Assembly: GCA_965232455.1 (NCBI GenBank)
Contig: OZ246981.1
Coordinates: 1-64,000 of the forward strand
Direction of reading: 5' to 3'
Length of the DNA: 64,000 nucleotides
Source: JBFGFX01 sp965232455
GTDB taxonomy: Bacteria; Pseudomonadota; Gammaproteobacteria; Steroidobacterales; Woeseiaceae
Shown: positions 44,029-51,872 of the stretch, piece after piece
How the letters are laid out: each line of letters starts with the position of its first letter
How positions within the stretch are numbered: the first letter of the stretch is position 1
Notes under the pieces: generated by a model
Databases searched by the model: none
Told to the model about the DNA's origin: nothing
The model's input: only the letters and a program-made list of their open reading frames with translations
Position numbers and translations under genes: made by a program

Positions 44029-45681
44029 ATGTCGATGATCAGCCGAATGGGCGCCACCGGTCTCGCGTGTTTGCTCGCGATGGCCTGCGACGCGCAGGAC
44101 GCCTCGGTAAGAAACGACCACGCCGGTCTGCTCGAATTGTTCGCCGAATGGCGGGAGTTCGAGCGCCCGCCGCTGCTGGACGGCGCTCCCGACTACACGG
44201 CGGAACGATTCGCCGCCCGCTACGTGGACTACGAAGCCTTGCGGGCGCGGCTCGACGCCATCGATCCGTCCGCCTGGCCCATTTCACAACAGGTCGATTG
44301 GCATCTCGTTCGCGCGGAGATGAACGGTTACGACTTCAATCATCGCGTGCTGAAGCCCTGGGCGCGAGATCCCGCCTATTATCAGTCTATCTGGATGGCG
44401 CGAAGCGACGTGCCGGCGCACGAGGGCCCCACGCATCACGCCGTCACCGAGTTCTGGACCTACGAGTTGCCGCTGTCTTCCGGGGAGGAGCGGCGGCTGA
44501 TCGCGGATCTGAGCGTGATCGCGCCATTGATGCGGCAGGCGAGGCGCAACCTGACCGGCAATGCGCGAGAGCTGTGGATTACGGGGATACGGAACATCCG
44601 ATCACAGCGTGCTTATCTCGACGTCATCGCCGAGCGCGTCGCCGGGCGGGCAAGCGGCGAACTCAACGCCGTGATCGCTGCGGCGATGGTCGCGACGGAG
44701 GAGCTCATCGCCTGGCTCGAAGCCGAAGCGCCGAAAAAAACGGGTCCGTCGGGGATCGGCAAGGACAACTACAGCTGGTATCAGCAACACGTTCACCTCG
44801 TGCCGATGACCTGGGAGGACGAGGTTCGTCTGCTGAAGCGTGAGCTCGACCGGGCATGGTCGTCGCTCAAGCTCGAGGAACATCGTAACCGGCATCTGCC
44901 GCCGATGGTCGCGGCGTCGACACCGGCGGAGTACGCCGCCAAGGCCGATGAGGCCGCGAACCGTTTCATGACGTTTCTCGAGCGGCAGGAGATTGTTACC
45001 GTCGCGGACTACATGGAGCCGGCGCTGCGCGAACATCTCGGCGTTTTCGTGCCGGAAGAGCAGCGCAATTTTTTCTGGATCGGCGCGCATTACGATCCGT
45101 TGCCGCTCTTTACGCATTTTTATCATTGGTTCGAGCTGGCGCGCATGGATCGCGAGCCGCATCCGAGTCCGGTCAGGCAGGGTGCGCTGCTCTACAACAT
45201 TTTCGACAGCCGCAACGAAGGCACCGCCACCGGCGTCGAGGAGATGTTCATGCATGCGGGGCTTTACGACGATAGTCTGCGCTCCCGCGAAATCGTCTGG
45301 ATCATGGTGGCGCAGCGCGCCGCCCGAGGCCTCGGATCGCTTTACGCACATGCGAATCAAATGACGATGGAAGAGGCCGGTGCGGTGCACACGGATTGGA
45401 CGCCTCGCGGTTGGATGAAAACCGAAAAAGAGCTGTTGATTTTCGAGCAACACCTCTACCTGCGGCAGCCGGGTTACGGCACCAGCTACATCACCGGCAA
45501 ATACCTGCTGGAGCGCACGCTCGCCGACTACGCCAAACAGCTCGAGGAGCGGGGACAGGACTTTCGGCTGAAAGACTTCTTCGATCGGCTCAATGCGATA
45601 GACAGCATTCCGATTTCACTGGCGCGTTGGGAAATGACCGGCCTCGACGACGAAATAAGGCGGCTGACCGGCGTCAACTGA
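44029..45681 (+). CDS. DUF885 family protein without the HExxH motif
   Basis: A 550-residue exported protein, possibly a lipoprotein (LLAMACDA near residue 18). Relation to DUF885 is seen in the C-terminal half (NEGTATGVEEMFMHAGLY; YLRQPGYGTSYITGKYLL) that aligns with the second DUF885 protein of the window. The zinc-binding HEAVPGHH of active members is replaced by a segment reading THFYHWFELARM. It may have lost peptidase activity or use other ligands. It starts 4 nt after the cytochrome gene, so it belongs to the soxC operon. Confidence 0.78.
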   Translation: MSMISRMGATGLACLLAMACDAQDASVRNDHAGLLELFAEWREFERPPLLDGAPDYTAERFAARYVDYEALRARLDAIDPSAWPISQQVDWHLVRAEMNGYDFNHRVLKPWARDPAYYQSIWMARSDVPAHEGPTHHAVTEFWTYELPLSSGEERRLIADLSVIAPLMRQARRNLTGNARELWITGIRNIRSQRAYLDVIAERVAGRASGELNAVIAAAMVATEELIAWLEAEAPKKTGPSGIGKDNYSWYQQHVHLVPMTWEDEVRLLKRELDRAWSSLKLEEHRNRHLPPMVAASTPAEYAAKADEAANRFMTFLERQEIVTVADYMEPALREHLGVFVPEEQRNFFWIGAHYDPLPLFTHFYHWFELARMDREPHPSPVRQGALLYNIFDSRNEGTATGVEEMFMHAGLYDDSLRSREIVWIMVAQRAARGLGSLYAHANQMTMEEAGAVHTDWTPRGWMKTEKELLIFEQHLYLRQPGYGTSYITGKYLLERTLADYAKQLEERGQDFRLKDFFDRLNAIDSIPISLARWEMTGLDDEIRRLTGVN

Positions 45682-45729
45682 AACGAGAATAAAAGGCCGC
45701 AAAACGACCACCACCTTGCTCGCAACTCC

Positions 45730-45755
45730 CTGTAGGAACCCGTCCTGACGGGCAA
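45730..45755 (+). repeat. REP-like element, left copy
   Basis: CTGTAGGAACCCGTCCTGACGGGCAA-type sequence, in two parts: GTAG head, then the palindrome CCCGTC-CT-GACGGG. The GTAG tetranucleotide plus hairpin is the hallmark of RAYT-associated REP sequences. It pairs with an inverted copy at 46068-46093 (25 of 26 positions match in reverse complement). Confidence 0.75.
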
Positions 45756-45805
45756 CCGTCGCTGGGTGGCGTTTGGGTTCTTTTTGACGTTTCCTCTACC
45801 GTTGA

Positions 45806-45890
45806 GGCATCGCCGTCGGGGAGCTCCATAGGGGAATGGCTCCCTTCGGTCCGCTTTATTTCCCCTATAGAGCTCCCCGACGACGATGCC
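45806..45890. repeat. Long hairpin 1 of the REP-bounded element
   Basis: Left arm 45806-45836 and right arm 45860-45890 pair at 29 of 31 positions (two C-A mismatches), enclosing a 23-nt loop. The loop with its flanking pairs (45833-45863) is nearly identical to the reverse complement of the corresponding part of hairpin 2 (45977-46007; one difference in 31). Open frames across this region are low complexity and without homology, so it is treated as non-coding. Confidence 0.9.
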
Positions 45891-45950
45891 GGATCACCGC
45901 GGTAAATAACGCTCGTGGAAAGCAGCGTGCGGGTTGGGCGCGATGGTTGG

Positions 45951-46033
45951 GAATGGTGGTGGGGGACCTCTTCAGTGGAAATAAAGCGGACCGCAGGGAG
46001 CCATTCCACTGAAGAGGTCCCCCGCCGCCATTC
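45951..46033. repeat. Long hairpin 2 of the REP-bounded element
   Basis: Left arm 45951-45980 and right arm 46004-46033 pair at all 30 positions (28 Watson-Crick, two G-T wobble), with a 23-nt loop. It is an inverted relative of hairpin 1: the loop is conserved, while stem positions differ from hairpin 1 by paired, compensating changes. The 60 bp between the hairpins are unique sequence. Confidence 0.9.
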
Positions 46034-46067
46034 GTTGCCACGGAAGCAGAATCCGGTTCCACTCCCA

Positions 46068-46093
46068 TTGCCCGTCAGGACGGGCTCCTACAG
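46068..46093 (-). repeat. REP-like element, right copy (inverted)
   Basis: Reverse complement reads CTGTAGGAGCCCGTCC then TGACGGGCAA: the same GTAG head and GCCCGTC/GACGGGC palindrome as the left copy. Together the two copies bound 364 bp (45730-46093), like a bacterial interspersed mosaic element with an unusually long centre. Confidence 0.78.
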
Positions 46094-46127
46094 AGGGTTG
46101 CGGTCCCGGTAGGATCTCACGCGGGGG

Positions 46128-47882
46128 TCATCGCGCCCTGAGCTGCGCCGTAAGCCAGCGGTTCATACGGGTTTCCAGAATTTCCAGAGGCAACGCGCCG
46201 CCGCCGAGGAGCTCGTCGTGGAAAGCGCGGATGTCGAACTCGGCACCCAGCGTTTGTTCCGCTTTCCGGCGTAATTCGAGAATCTTCAGCTGGCCGATCT
46301 TGTAGGCGAGCGCCTGGCCGGGCCAGGAAATATAGCGGTCGATTTCGTTGACGATGTCCAGTTCGGTTTTGGCGGCGTTGTCCTTGAAGAAATCGATTGC
46401 CTGCTGCCGCGTCCAGCCTTTGTAGTGCATGCCGGTGTCGACGACGAGGCGCACGGCACGCCACATCTCGTAGGTGAGCGCGCCGAATCGGGAGTAGGGG
46501 TCTTTGTAAAGACCCAGATCGTAACCCAGGCTTTCGCTGTAGAGGCCCCAGCCCTCGGTAAACGCCGTGAAACCCGAATAGCGGCGAAACTCGGGCATGT
46601 CGGGAAGCTCCATCTGCAGGGCGATTTGCAGATGATGGCCGGGGACGGCTTCGTGAACCGACAATACCTCCATCTCGTATTTCGGGCGCACCTCGGGCCG
46701 GTGCAGATTGACGTAATAGTAACCGGGGCGGCTGCCGTCCGCGGCGGGCCGGCTGTAGTAGGCGGTGGTGGTGTCCGGTGCAATGTTGTCGGGTATCGGC
46801 CTCAGGCCGTAGGGCATGCGCGGGAGTTTGCCGAACAGCCTGACGAGTTCCGGGTCGATGCGTTTGCAGATGGCCAGGTAGGCGTCAAACAGCTCCTCCG
46901 GCGTTTCGTAATAGAACTTCGGATCGGTACGCAGATATTCCAGGAATTCGTGGAACGTGCCGTCGAATTCGAGTTCGTCGATGATGAACTGCATGTCGGC
47001 GCGCAGGCGGGCGACTTCATCGAGGCCGAGACGGTGGATTTCGTCGGGCGTCATCGACGTCGTCGTGAAAAGCCGCGCCCGGTGCTCATAAAACGCCTCG
47101 CCGTCCGGCAGTGACGACGCGCCGATGCTGTCGCGGCTGGCCGGCAGGTAGGTATTGCTGAAGTAGCGGGCGAAGCGGCGGTAGGCGGGCACGATGGATT
47201 CCTCGATCACGGTCGCGGCCTCGCGCCGGATGCGCTCCTGCTCCGCGCCGTCGATCGACTCCGGCATGTCGGCGAACGCTTTGTAGAACGGGCTTTCCGC
47301 GGCGGTTTCCACGAGCTGCGCTTCAATCTGTGCGGGTATACGCCCCATCAGAATTTTCGGCGGCATGTAGCCGTCCGCGCGGCCCGCTTCCTGCAGTTCC
47401 ATCGTTTGCTCGATGACCTGCTCCACCGCCGCCATGCGTTTGAGCCAGTCGCCGTAGTCTTCGACCGTACGCAGCCTCAGGCCCTCGGCGGTCGATTCCA
47501 GCGATTGGACGCCGCCGCGCTGACTGATCGGCATGAGATAGTCGCGATACCGGTGACCGTCGATGTCGTTTTCGAGGTCACGCCGGAACAGGTCGTAGTT
47601 GAGGCGATCGTCCGCCGTCAGCCGACCCGGATCGATCGCGCGCAAACGGCGCAGGAATTCGCGGCGCTGCTCATAGCGGCGCTCGAAACCCTCGACGCTC
47701 AGGTCCGTCCAGCGGTCGTTGTAACGCCGATCGCCAAGACGGGAGGCGAAAACCGGGTATTCGAGAAGCTGCCACTCCCAGGCTTCCGCGAGCAGTGCGG
47801 CAAATTCGTCGGCGGGCGCCGCAACGGCGGCGGGTGTCGTCAATAGTACGGCGAGCATTGCCGCAACGGATCGTGAACGCAT
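46128..47882 (-). CDS. DUF885 family exported zinc-peptidase-like protein
   Basis: A 584-residue DUF885 protein with a signal peptide (to about residue 21, AAVAAPA). The conserved metal motif HEAVPGHH is at residues 410-417, followed by TEGWGLYSESLGYDLG with a further Glu ligand and WPGQALAYKIGQ. The family has the architecture of M32/M3-like metallopeptidases, but substrates are largely unknown. It is convergent with the first DUF885 gene across the REP-bounded element, and its start faces the glycine riboswitch. Confidence 0.88.
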   Translation of the reverse strand: MRSRSVAAMLAVLLTTPAAVAAPADEFAALLAEAWEWQLLEYPVFASRLGDRRYNDRWTDLSVEGFERRYEQRREFLRRLRAIDPGRLTADDRLNYDLFRRDLENDIDGHRYRDYLMPISQRGGVQSLESTAEGLRLRTVEDYGDWLKRMAAVEQVIEQTMELQEAGRADGYMPPKILMGRIPAQIEAQLVETAAESPFYKAFADMPESIDGAEQERIRREAATVIEESIVPAYRRFARYFSNTYLPASRDSIGASSLPDGEAFYEHRARLFTTTSMTPDEIHRLGLDEVARLRADMQFIIDELEFDGTFHEFLEYLRTDPKFYYETPEELFDAYLAICKRIDPELVRLFGKLPRMPYGLRPIPDNIAPDTTTAYYSRPAADGSRPGYYYVNLHRPEVRPKYEMEVLSVHEAVPGHHLQIALQMELPDMPEFRRYSGFTAFTEGWGLYSESLGYDLGLYKDPYSRFGALTYEMWRAVRLVVDTGMHYKGWTRQQAIDFFKDNAAKTELDIVNEIDRYISWPGQALAYKIGQLKILELRRKAEQTLGAEFDIRAFHDELLGGGALPLEILETRMNRWLTAQLRAR

Positions 47883-47979
47883 GGTTTCCTCCGCGGTGAA
47901 GGCCGCCATTGTTGCGATACCGAGCGCTGCTGGCAACCGATCCGCGACTTGGCTATGATTGCCGGCACTGATCGATAGC

Positions 47980-48188
47980 GTACACAGAAGAGACCTCCGG
48001 TTTGAAAGGGGGCGCCGAAGGCGCAACGAGCTCGGAAACGCTCAGGCAAAAGGACTGTGTACCCTGATCAGCTCTGGAGAGTGGCCGCTGGACGGCCCAC
48101 CGAAGGGGTATAGGCAAGCCGCCGCGGCGTCTCTCAGTGGACTGGCAGCGGCTGACAGCCGGATCTCTCAGGTATTTGGACAGAGGGG
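47980..48188 (+). promoter_or_regulatory. Tandem glycine riboswitch
   Basis: Two glycine aptamers lie upstream of gcvT. Aptamer 1 (47980-48062) is closed by a perfect 8-bp P1 (GTACACAG/CTGTGTAC) and has the core GGCGCCGAAGGCGCAA and GCTCAGGCAAAAGGAC. Aptamer 2 (about 48071-48188) has GGAGAG, CACCGAAGGGGTATAGGCAAG, CTCTCAGGTATTTGGACAGAGG. The linker is short. The family activates glycine cleavage genes when glycine is abundant. Confidence 0.95.
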
Positions 48189-48236
48189 CGACCCGACGCA
48201 GCTTGTCGAAGCAGGCGCGCCGTGTCGCCCTTTTTT
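48186..48236 (+). terminator. Riboswitch expression-platform terminator
   Basis: GGGCGAC (48186-48192) can pair with GTCGCCC (48224-48230), directly followed by six T residues. The 5' arm overlaps the 3' strand of aptamer 2's P1 (ACAGAGGGG), so glycine-stabilised P1 should prevent terminator formation: a transcriptional on-switch. This reading is inferred from the overlap. Confidence 0.8.
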
Positions 48237-48281
48237 GTGGCCGCCGTGGTTTCGATTCCACGGGTACCAGGAGGAACAGCA

Positions 48282-49373
48282 ATGGGGCAGAAGACGCCAC
48301 TGTATGGGCAGCACGTCGAGGCCGGCGCGAAAATCGTCGACTTCGGCGGTTGGGACATGCCATTGCACTACGGCTCACAGGTCGAGGAGCACCACGCCGT
48401 CCGGCAGCACGCGGGCGCGTTTGACGTGTCTCACATGACGGTGGTGGACGTCCAGGGCGAGGACGCGACGCCGTTTCTCCGCCGCCTGCTCGCGAACGAC
48501 GTCGCCAAACTCACCGAACCCGGCAAGGCCCTCTACAGTTGCATGCTCACGCCCGACGGCGGCGTCGTCGACGACCTGATCGTGTATCACCTTGGTCCCA
48601 CGAACTACCGCGTCGTCGTCAACGCGGCCACGCGCGACAAAGACATTGCGTGGATCAACGGGCAGGCCGGCGATTATTCCGTGGCGATATCCGAGCGGCC
48701 GGATACCGCAATGATTGCCGTCCAGGGTCCCGACGCGAGGGAGATTGCGGCCCGTGTTCTGCCGGAAGCGGCGCGGAACGCGGCTCTTGCGCTGAAACCG
48801 TTCAGCGCGCTGGCGTTGGACGAACTGTTTGTGGGCCGCACCGGTTATACCGGCGAGGACGGCTGGGAACTGGTGGTCCCGGCGGAGCAGGGCGCACGTT
48901 ACTGGCGCGACCTGACCGACGCCGGCGTCCGGCCCTGCGGGCTCGGCGCGCGCGACACGCTTCGCCTGGAAGCGGGTATGAACCTGTACGGCACCGACAT
49001 GGACGAGACGACTTCGCCGTTGGAATCGGGCCTCGCCTGGACGATTGCCTGGGAGCCCGAGGACCGCGAATTCATCGGCCGCGCGGCCGCGAGCAGGCTG
49101 CGTCTGGACAAGTCGCGACGGCGGTTCTGCGGCCTGCTGCTCGAAGGGCGCGGGGTGCTGCGCAATCACCAGCGGGTTGTCGTCGAGGGTGTCGGCGACG
49201 GCGAAATCACCAGCGGTGGATTTTCACCGACGCTGGGCCGCTCGATTGCGATGGCCAGAATCCCGGCGGGTTCCTACGACAGGGCGCAGGTCGAGGTGCG
49301 TGGCAAAATGCTCGACGTACGCGTCGTAAAAGCGCCGTTCGTCCGGAACGGAAAAGCGACCATCGAAGTATAG
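48282..49373 (+). CDS. gcvT: Glycine cleavage system aminomethyltransferase (T protein)
   Basis: GcvT transfers the methylene group from the H-protein lipoyl arm to tetrahydrofolate and releases ammonia. The 363-residue protein (E. coli 364) has DFGGWDMPLHYGSQVEEHHAVR, FDVSHM, RTGYTGEDGWEL and GLGARDTLRLEAGMNLYG. AGGAGGAA just upstream fixes the ATG at 48282. It is the first gene under the glycine riboswitch. Its final 50 bases have no overlap with gcvH (89-nt gap). Confidence 0.96.
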   Translation: MGQKTPLYGQHVEAGAKIVDFGGWDMPLHYGSQVEEHHAVRQHAGAFDVSHMTVVDVQGEDATPFLRRLLANDVAKLTEPGKALYSCMLTPDGGVVDDLIVYHLGPTNYRVVVNAATRDKDIAWINGQAGDYSVAISERPDTAMIAVQGPDAREIAARVLPEAARNAALALKPFSALALDELFVGRTGYTGEDGWELVVPAEQGARYWRDLTDAGVRPCGLGARDTLRLEAGMNLYGTDMDETTSPLESGLAWTIAWEPEDREFIGRAAASRLRLDKSRRRFCGLLLEGRGVLRNHQRVVVEGVGDGEITSGGFSPTLGRSIAMARIPAGSYDRAQVEVRGKMLDVRVVKAPFVRNGKATIEV

Positions 49374-49462
49374 GTTCGTTGACAATCGACCGTTAACGGA
49401 TCCGGGGCACGACAAATGCCAAACATGGAAAACAGTCAATCGACAACTCGGGGAGAATCGTC

Positions 49463-49852
49463 ATGAGCGAATTGCCAGGTGATCTGGTGTATACCAGTGA
49501 ACATGAATGGCTGCGTCAGGAGGAGGACGGCAGCGTGACCATCGGCATCACCGACCACGCGCAGTCCGCATTGGGTGATCTGGTTTATGTCGAGCTGCCG
49601 GAAGTTGGTCAAAGCGTCGAGAGCGGCGGGGAGATGGCGGTCGTGGAGTCGGTCAAGGCCGCATCGGACGTTTACTCCCCCGTGTCGGGTGAAGTCACCG
49701 CCGTTAACGAAAGCCTTGCCGAGGAGCCCGAAAAGATCAACGCGGACCCGTACGGCGACGGCTGGATCGCCCGGGTCAAATCGGATGGCGATGGCGTGGA
49801 GACGATGACGCCCGAAGAGTACCAGACGTTTTTGGACGAAATTGAAGACTAG
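49463..49852 (+). CDS. gcvH: Glycine cleavage system H protein
   Basis: GcvH shuttles the aminomethyl intermediate on a lipoyl arm. The 129-residue protein has the lipoylation site at Lys65 in VVESVKAASDVYSPV, plus EHEWLRQEEDGSVTIGITDHAQ at the start. It follows gcvT and has a GGGGAGAA ribosome-binding site at 49450-49457. Confidence 0.97.
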   Translation: MSELPGDLVYTSEHEWLRQEEDGSVTIGITDHAQSALGDLVYVELPEVGQSVESGGEMAVVESVKAASDVYSPVSGEVTAVNESLAEEPEKINADPYGDGWIARVKSDGDGVETMTPEEYQTFLDEIED

Positions 49853-49897
49853 AACCTATTTCAAACCAGATTGTAGCCGCGTAGCGAAGAAGAGACG

Positions 49898-51274
49898 ATG
49901 CCTTTTATCCCACACACCGAAGATGACGTTCGCGAAATGCTGGCCGCCATCGGCGTCGCCAGCATCGGCGAACTGTTCGACGAGATCCCCGATGACCTGC
50001 TGATCGACGATCTGGAGGGAACTCCCGAGGCCATCAGCGAGATGGAGGTTACGCGCCTGATGGCGCAGCGTGCCGCAAAAGACGGCGCCGCGCTGTGTTT
50101 TATCGGCGCCGGCGCGTATGAACACCATATACCCGCGGCCGTCTGGGAAATAACGACGCGCGGGGAGTTCTACAGTGCGTACACCCCGTATCAGGCCGAG
50201 GCGAGTCAGGGCACCCTGCAGACGATCTACGAATACCAGTCGATGATCGCCGGCTTGACCGGCCTGGACGTGAGCAATGCGTCGTTGTACGACGGCGGTT
50301 CGGCGCTTGCGGAAGCCGCCCTGATGGCGGTTCGGGCGAACCGTCGCTGCAAGTCCCGGCGGGTGCTGCTGACCGCCGGCGTCAATGAAACCTACCGTAA
50401 AGTCGCGCACGCGATTGCGGGTACTCAGGGTTTGACGTTCGACAGATTGCCGCTCGACAGGCAGTCCGGCACGACCGATCTCGACGCGCTGGACCAAACC
50501 GGTGAAACACCGGTTGCGGTGGTAATTCAGACGCCAACGTTTTTTGGCACATTGGAGCAGGTCGATCGACTCACGGACTGGGCCCATGAACGAGGAGCGA
50601 TGGTCATCGCGATTCCGAATCCGACGTCGCTCGCGCTGTTGAAAGCGCCCGGGCAATGGGGAGCGGAAGGCGCCGATATCGCCTGCGGCGAAGGCCAGCC
50701 GCTGGGTGTTCCGCTGTCATCGGGCGGCCCCTATTTCGGATTCATGGCTTGCACGGAAAAACTGGTGCGGCAAATGCCCGGGCGCATTGTCGGCCGCACG
50801 ACGGACCTCAACGGAGACACCGGATACACGCTGACGTTGCAGGCGCGCGAGCAACACATTCGGCGGTCGAAGGCGACCTCGAACATCTGCACGAATCAGG
50901 GCCTGATGGTGACCGCCGCGACCATTTACATGTCGCTGCTGGGCGCGCAGGGGCTGGCGCGCGTTGCACAGACGTCGCAGAAACAAACGGCGGCGCTGGT
51001 GCGCCGGCTCACGGAAATCGACGGCGTCGAACCTTTGTTTTCCGGACCTCATTTCCACGAAGCGACCCTTCGTCTCGACCGACCGGTTGGCCCGGTACTC
51101 GACGAGCTCGCGCGGCTCGACGTGCTTGGGGGATTCGACTTGTCGCAGACTCATCCCGAACTCGGTGATGCGCTGCTGGTCTGCGCCACGGAAACCAAAA
51201 CGGACGCCGATCTTTCCGTCTATGCGGACGCGTTGCGCAGCGTGATGGCGGTACCCGCCAGGAAACGCGCGTAG
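49898..51274 (+). CDS. gcvPA: Glycine dehydrogenase (decarboxylating) subunit 1
   Basis: N-terminal half of the two-subunit P protein, which decarboxylates glycine on pyridoxal phosphate. The 458-residue protein shows the family pieces PFIPHTEDDVREMLA, YTPYQAEASQGTLQTIYEYQ, GLDVSNASLYDGG, and the C-terminal LLVCATETKT. Split P proteins are typical of many bacteria and archaea but not of enterics. Its partner gcvPB is displaced by an intervening tpx gene. Confidence 0.95.
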   Translation: MPFIPHTEDDVREMLAAIGVASIGELFDEIPDDLLIDDLEGTPEAISEMEVTRLMAQRAAKDGAALCFIGAGAYEHHIPAAVWEITTRGEFYSAYTPYQAEASQGTLQTIYEYQSMIAGLTGLDVSNASLYDGGSALAEAALMAVRANRRCKSRRVLLTAGVNETYRKVAHAIAGTQGLTFDRLPLDRQSGTTDLDALDQTGETPVAVVIQTPTFFGTLEQVDRLTDWAHERGAMVIAIPNPTSLALLKAPGQWGAEGADIACGEGQPLGVPLSSGGPYFGFMACTEKLVRQMPGRIVGRTTDLNGDTGYTLTLQAREQHIRRSKATSNICTNQGLMVTAATIYMSLLGAQGLARVAQTSQKQTAALVRRLTEIDGVEPLFSGPHFHEATLRLDRPVGPVLDELARLDVLGGFDLSQTHPELGDALLVCATETKTDADLSVYADALRSVMAVPARKRA

Positions 51275-51314
51275 TTTCGACGGGTCCCGAACCGGCCGCC
51301 AAAAGGACTGCTCA

Positions 51315-51845
51315 ATGCCGAAGGTCAAATTCGACGGTAGTGTCTACGACGTTTACGGTGAACTGCCGGCGATAGGCAGCCACGCGCCGGACGTGTCGCT
51401 CGTGAACACCAAGCTGCAGGACGTGTCGCTCGCGAATTTCATGGGACTGCGTAAGCTCATGAATATCTTTCCGAGCATCGATACCCCGGTGTGCGCGAAG
51501 TCCGTGGTCACGTTCGACGCGCTGGGGCGGGGCCATGACGATCTTGCGCTGCTGATGATCTCCTGTGATCTGCCGTTTGCGCACGCGCGGTTTCAGGCGG
51601 AGAACTCGCTCGAAAACGTGGTCGGCTTGTCGGCGATCCGGCACGCCGGCTTCGGGCAGAACTACGGCGTTCAGATCGTCGAGGGGCCGCTCGCCGGGAT
51701 GTATTCGCAAGCCGTGGTCGTACTGGATGAAAACGACACGGTCGTTCACCGTGAGCAGATAGAGGATATCGACGCCGAACCGGATTACCAGAGCGCCTTC
51801 AAGGCTTTGGGATTGAACGTCGATACCGAAACATTGGATGCCTGA
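51315..51845 (+). CDS. tpx: Thiol peroxidase (Tpx family) inside the gcv operon
   Basis: Tpx reduces alkyl hydroperoxides using thioredoxin. The 176-residue protein matches the family throughout: MNIFPSIDTPVCAKSV with the peroxidatic Cys60, DLPFAHARF, YGVQIVEGPLAGMYSQAVVVLDEND and EPDYQSAFKAL. The usual resolving Cys (E. coli Cys95, in RFCGAEG) is replaced by Gln (ARFQAEN), while a Cys is present at residue 84 (ISCDLPF). It lies 40 nt after gcvPA and 27 nt before gcvPB, so it should be cotranscribed with them. Confidence 0.93.
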   Translation: MPKVKFDGSVYDVYGELPAIGSHAPDVSLVNTKLQDVSLANFMGLRKLMNIFPSIDTPVCAKSVVTFDALGRGHDDLALLMISCDLPFAHARFQAENSLENVVGLSAIRHAGFGQNYGVQIVEGPLAGMYSQAVVVLDENDTVVHREQIEDIDAEPDYQSAFKALGLNVDTETLDA

Positions 51846-51872
51846 CCGGCAACAAACACTCAGGATTACAGC

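Noticed and set aside
45674..46112. Open frames on both strands across the REP-bounded hairpins
   Set aside because: They arise from the palindromes themselves, are Ser/Thr/Arg-rich with no domain, and contain the same peptide from both inverted copies; a structured non-coding element explains them better.
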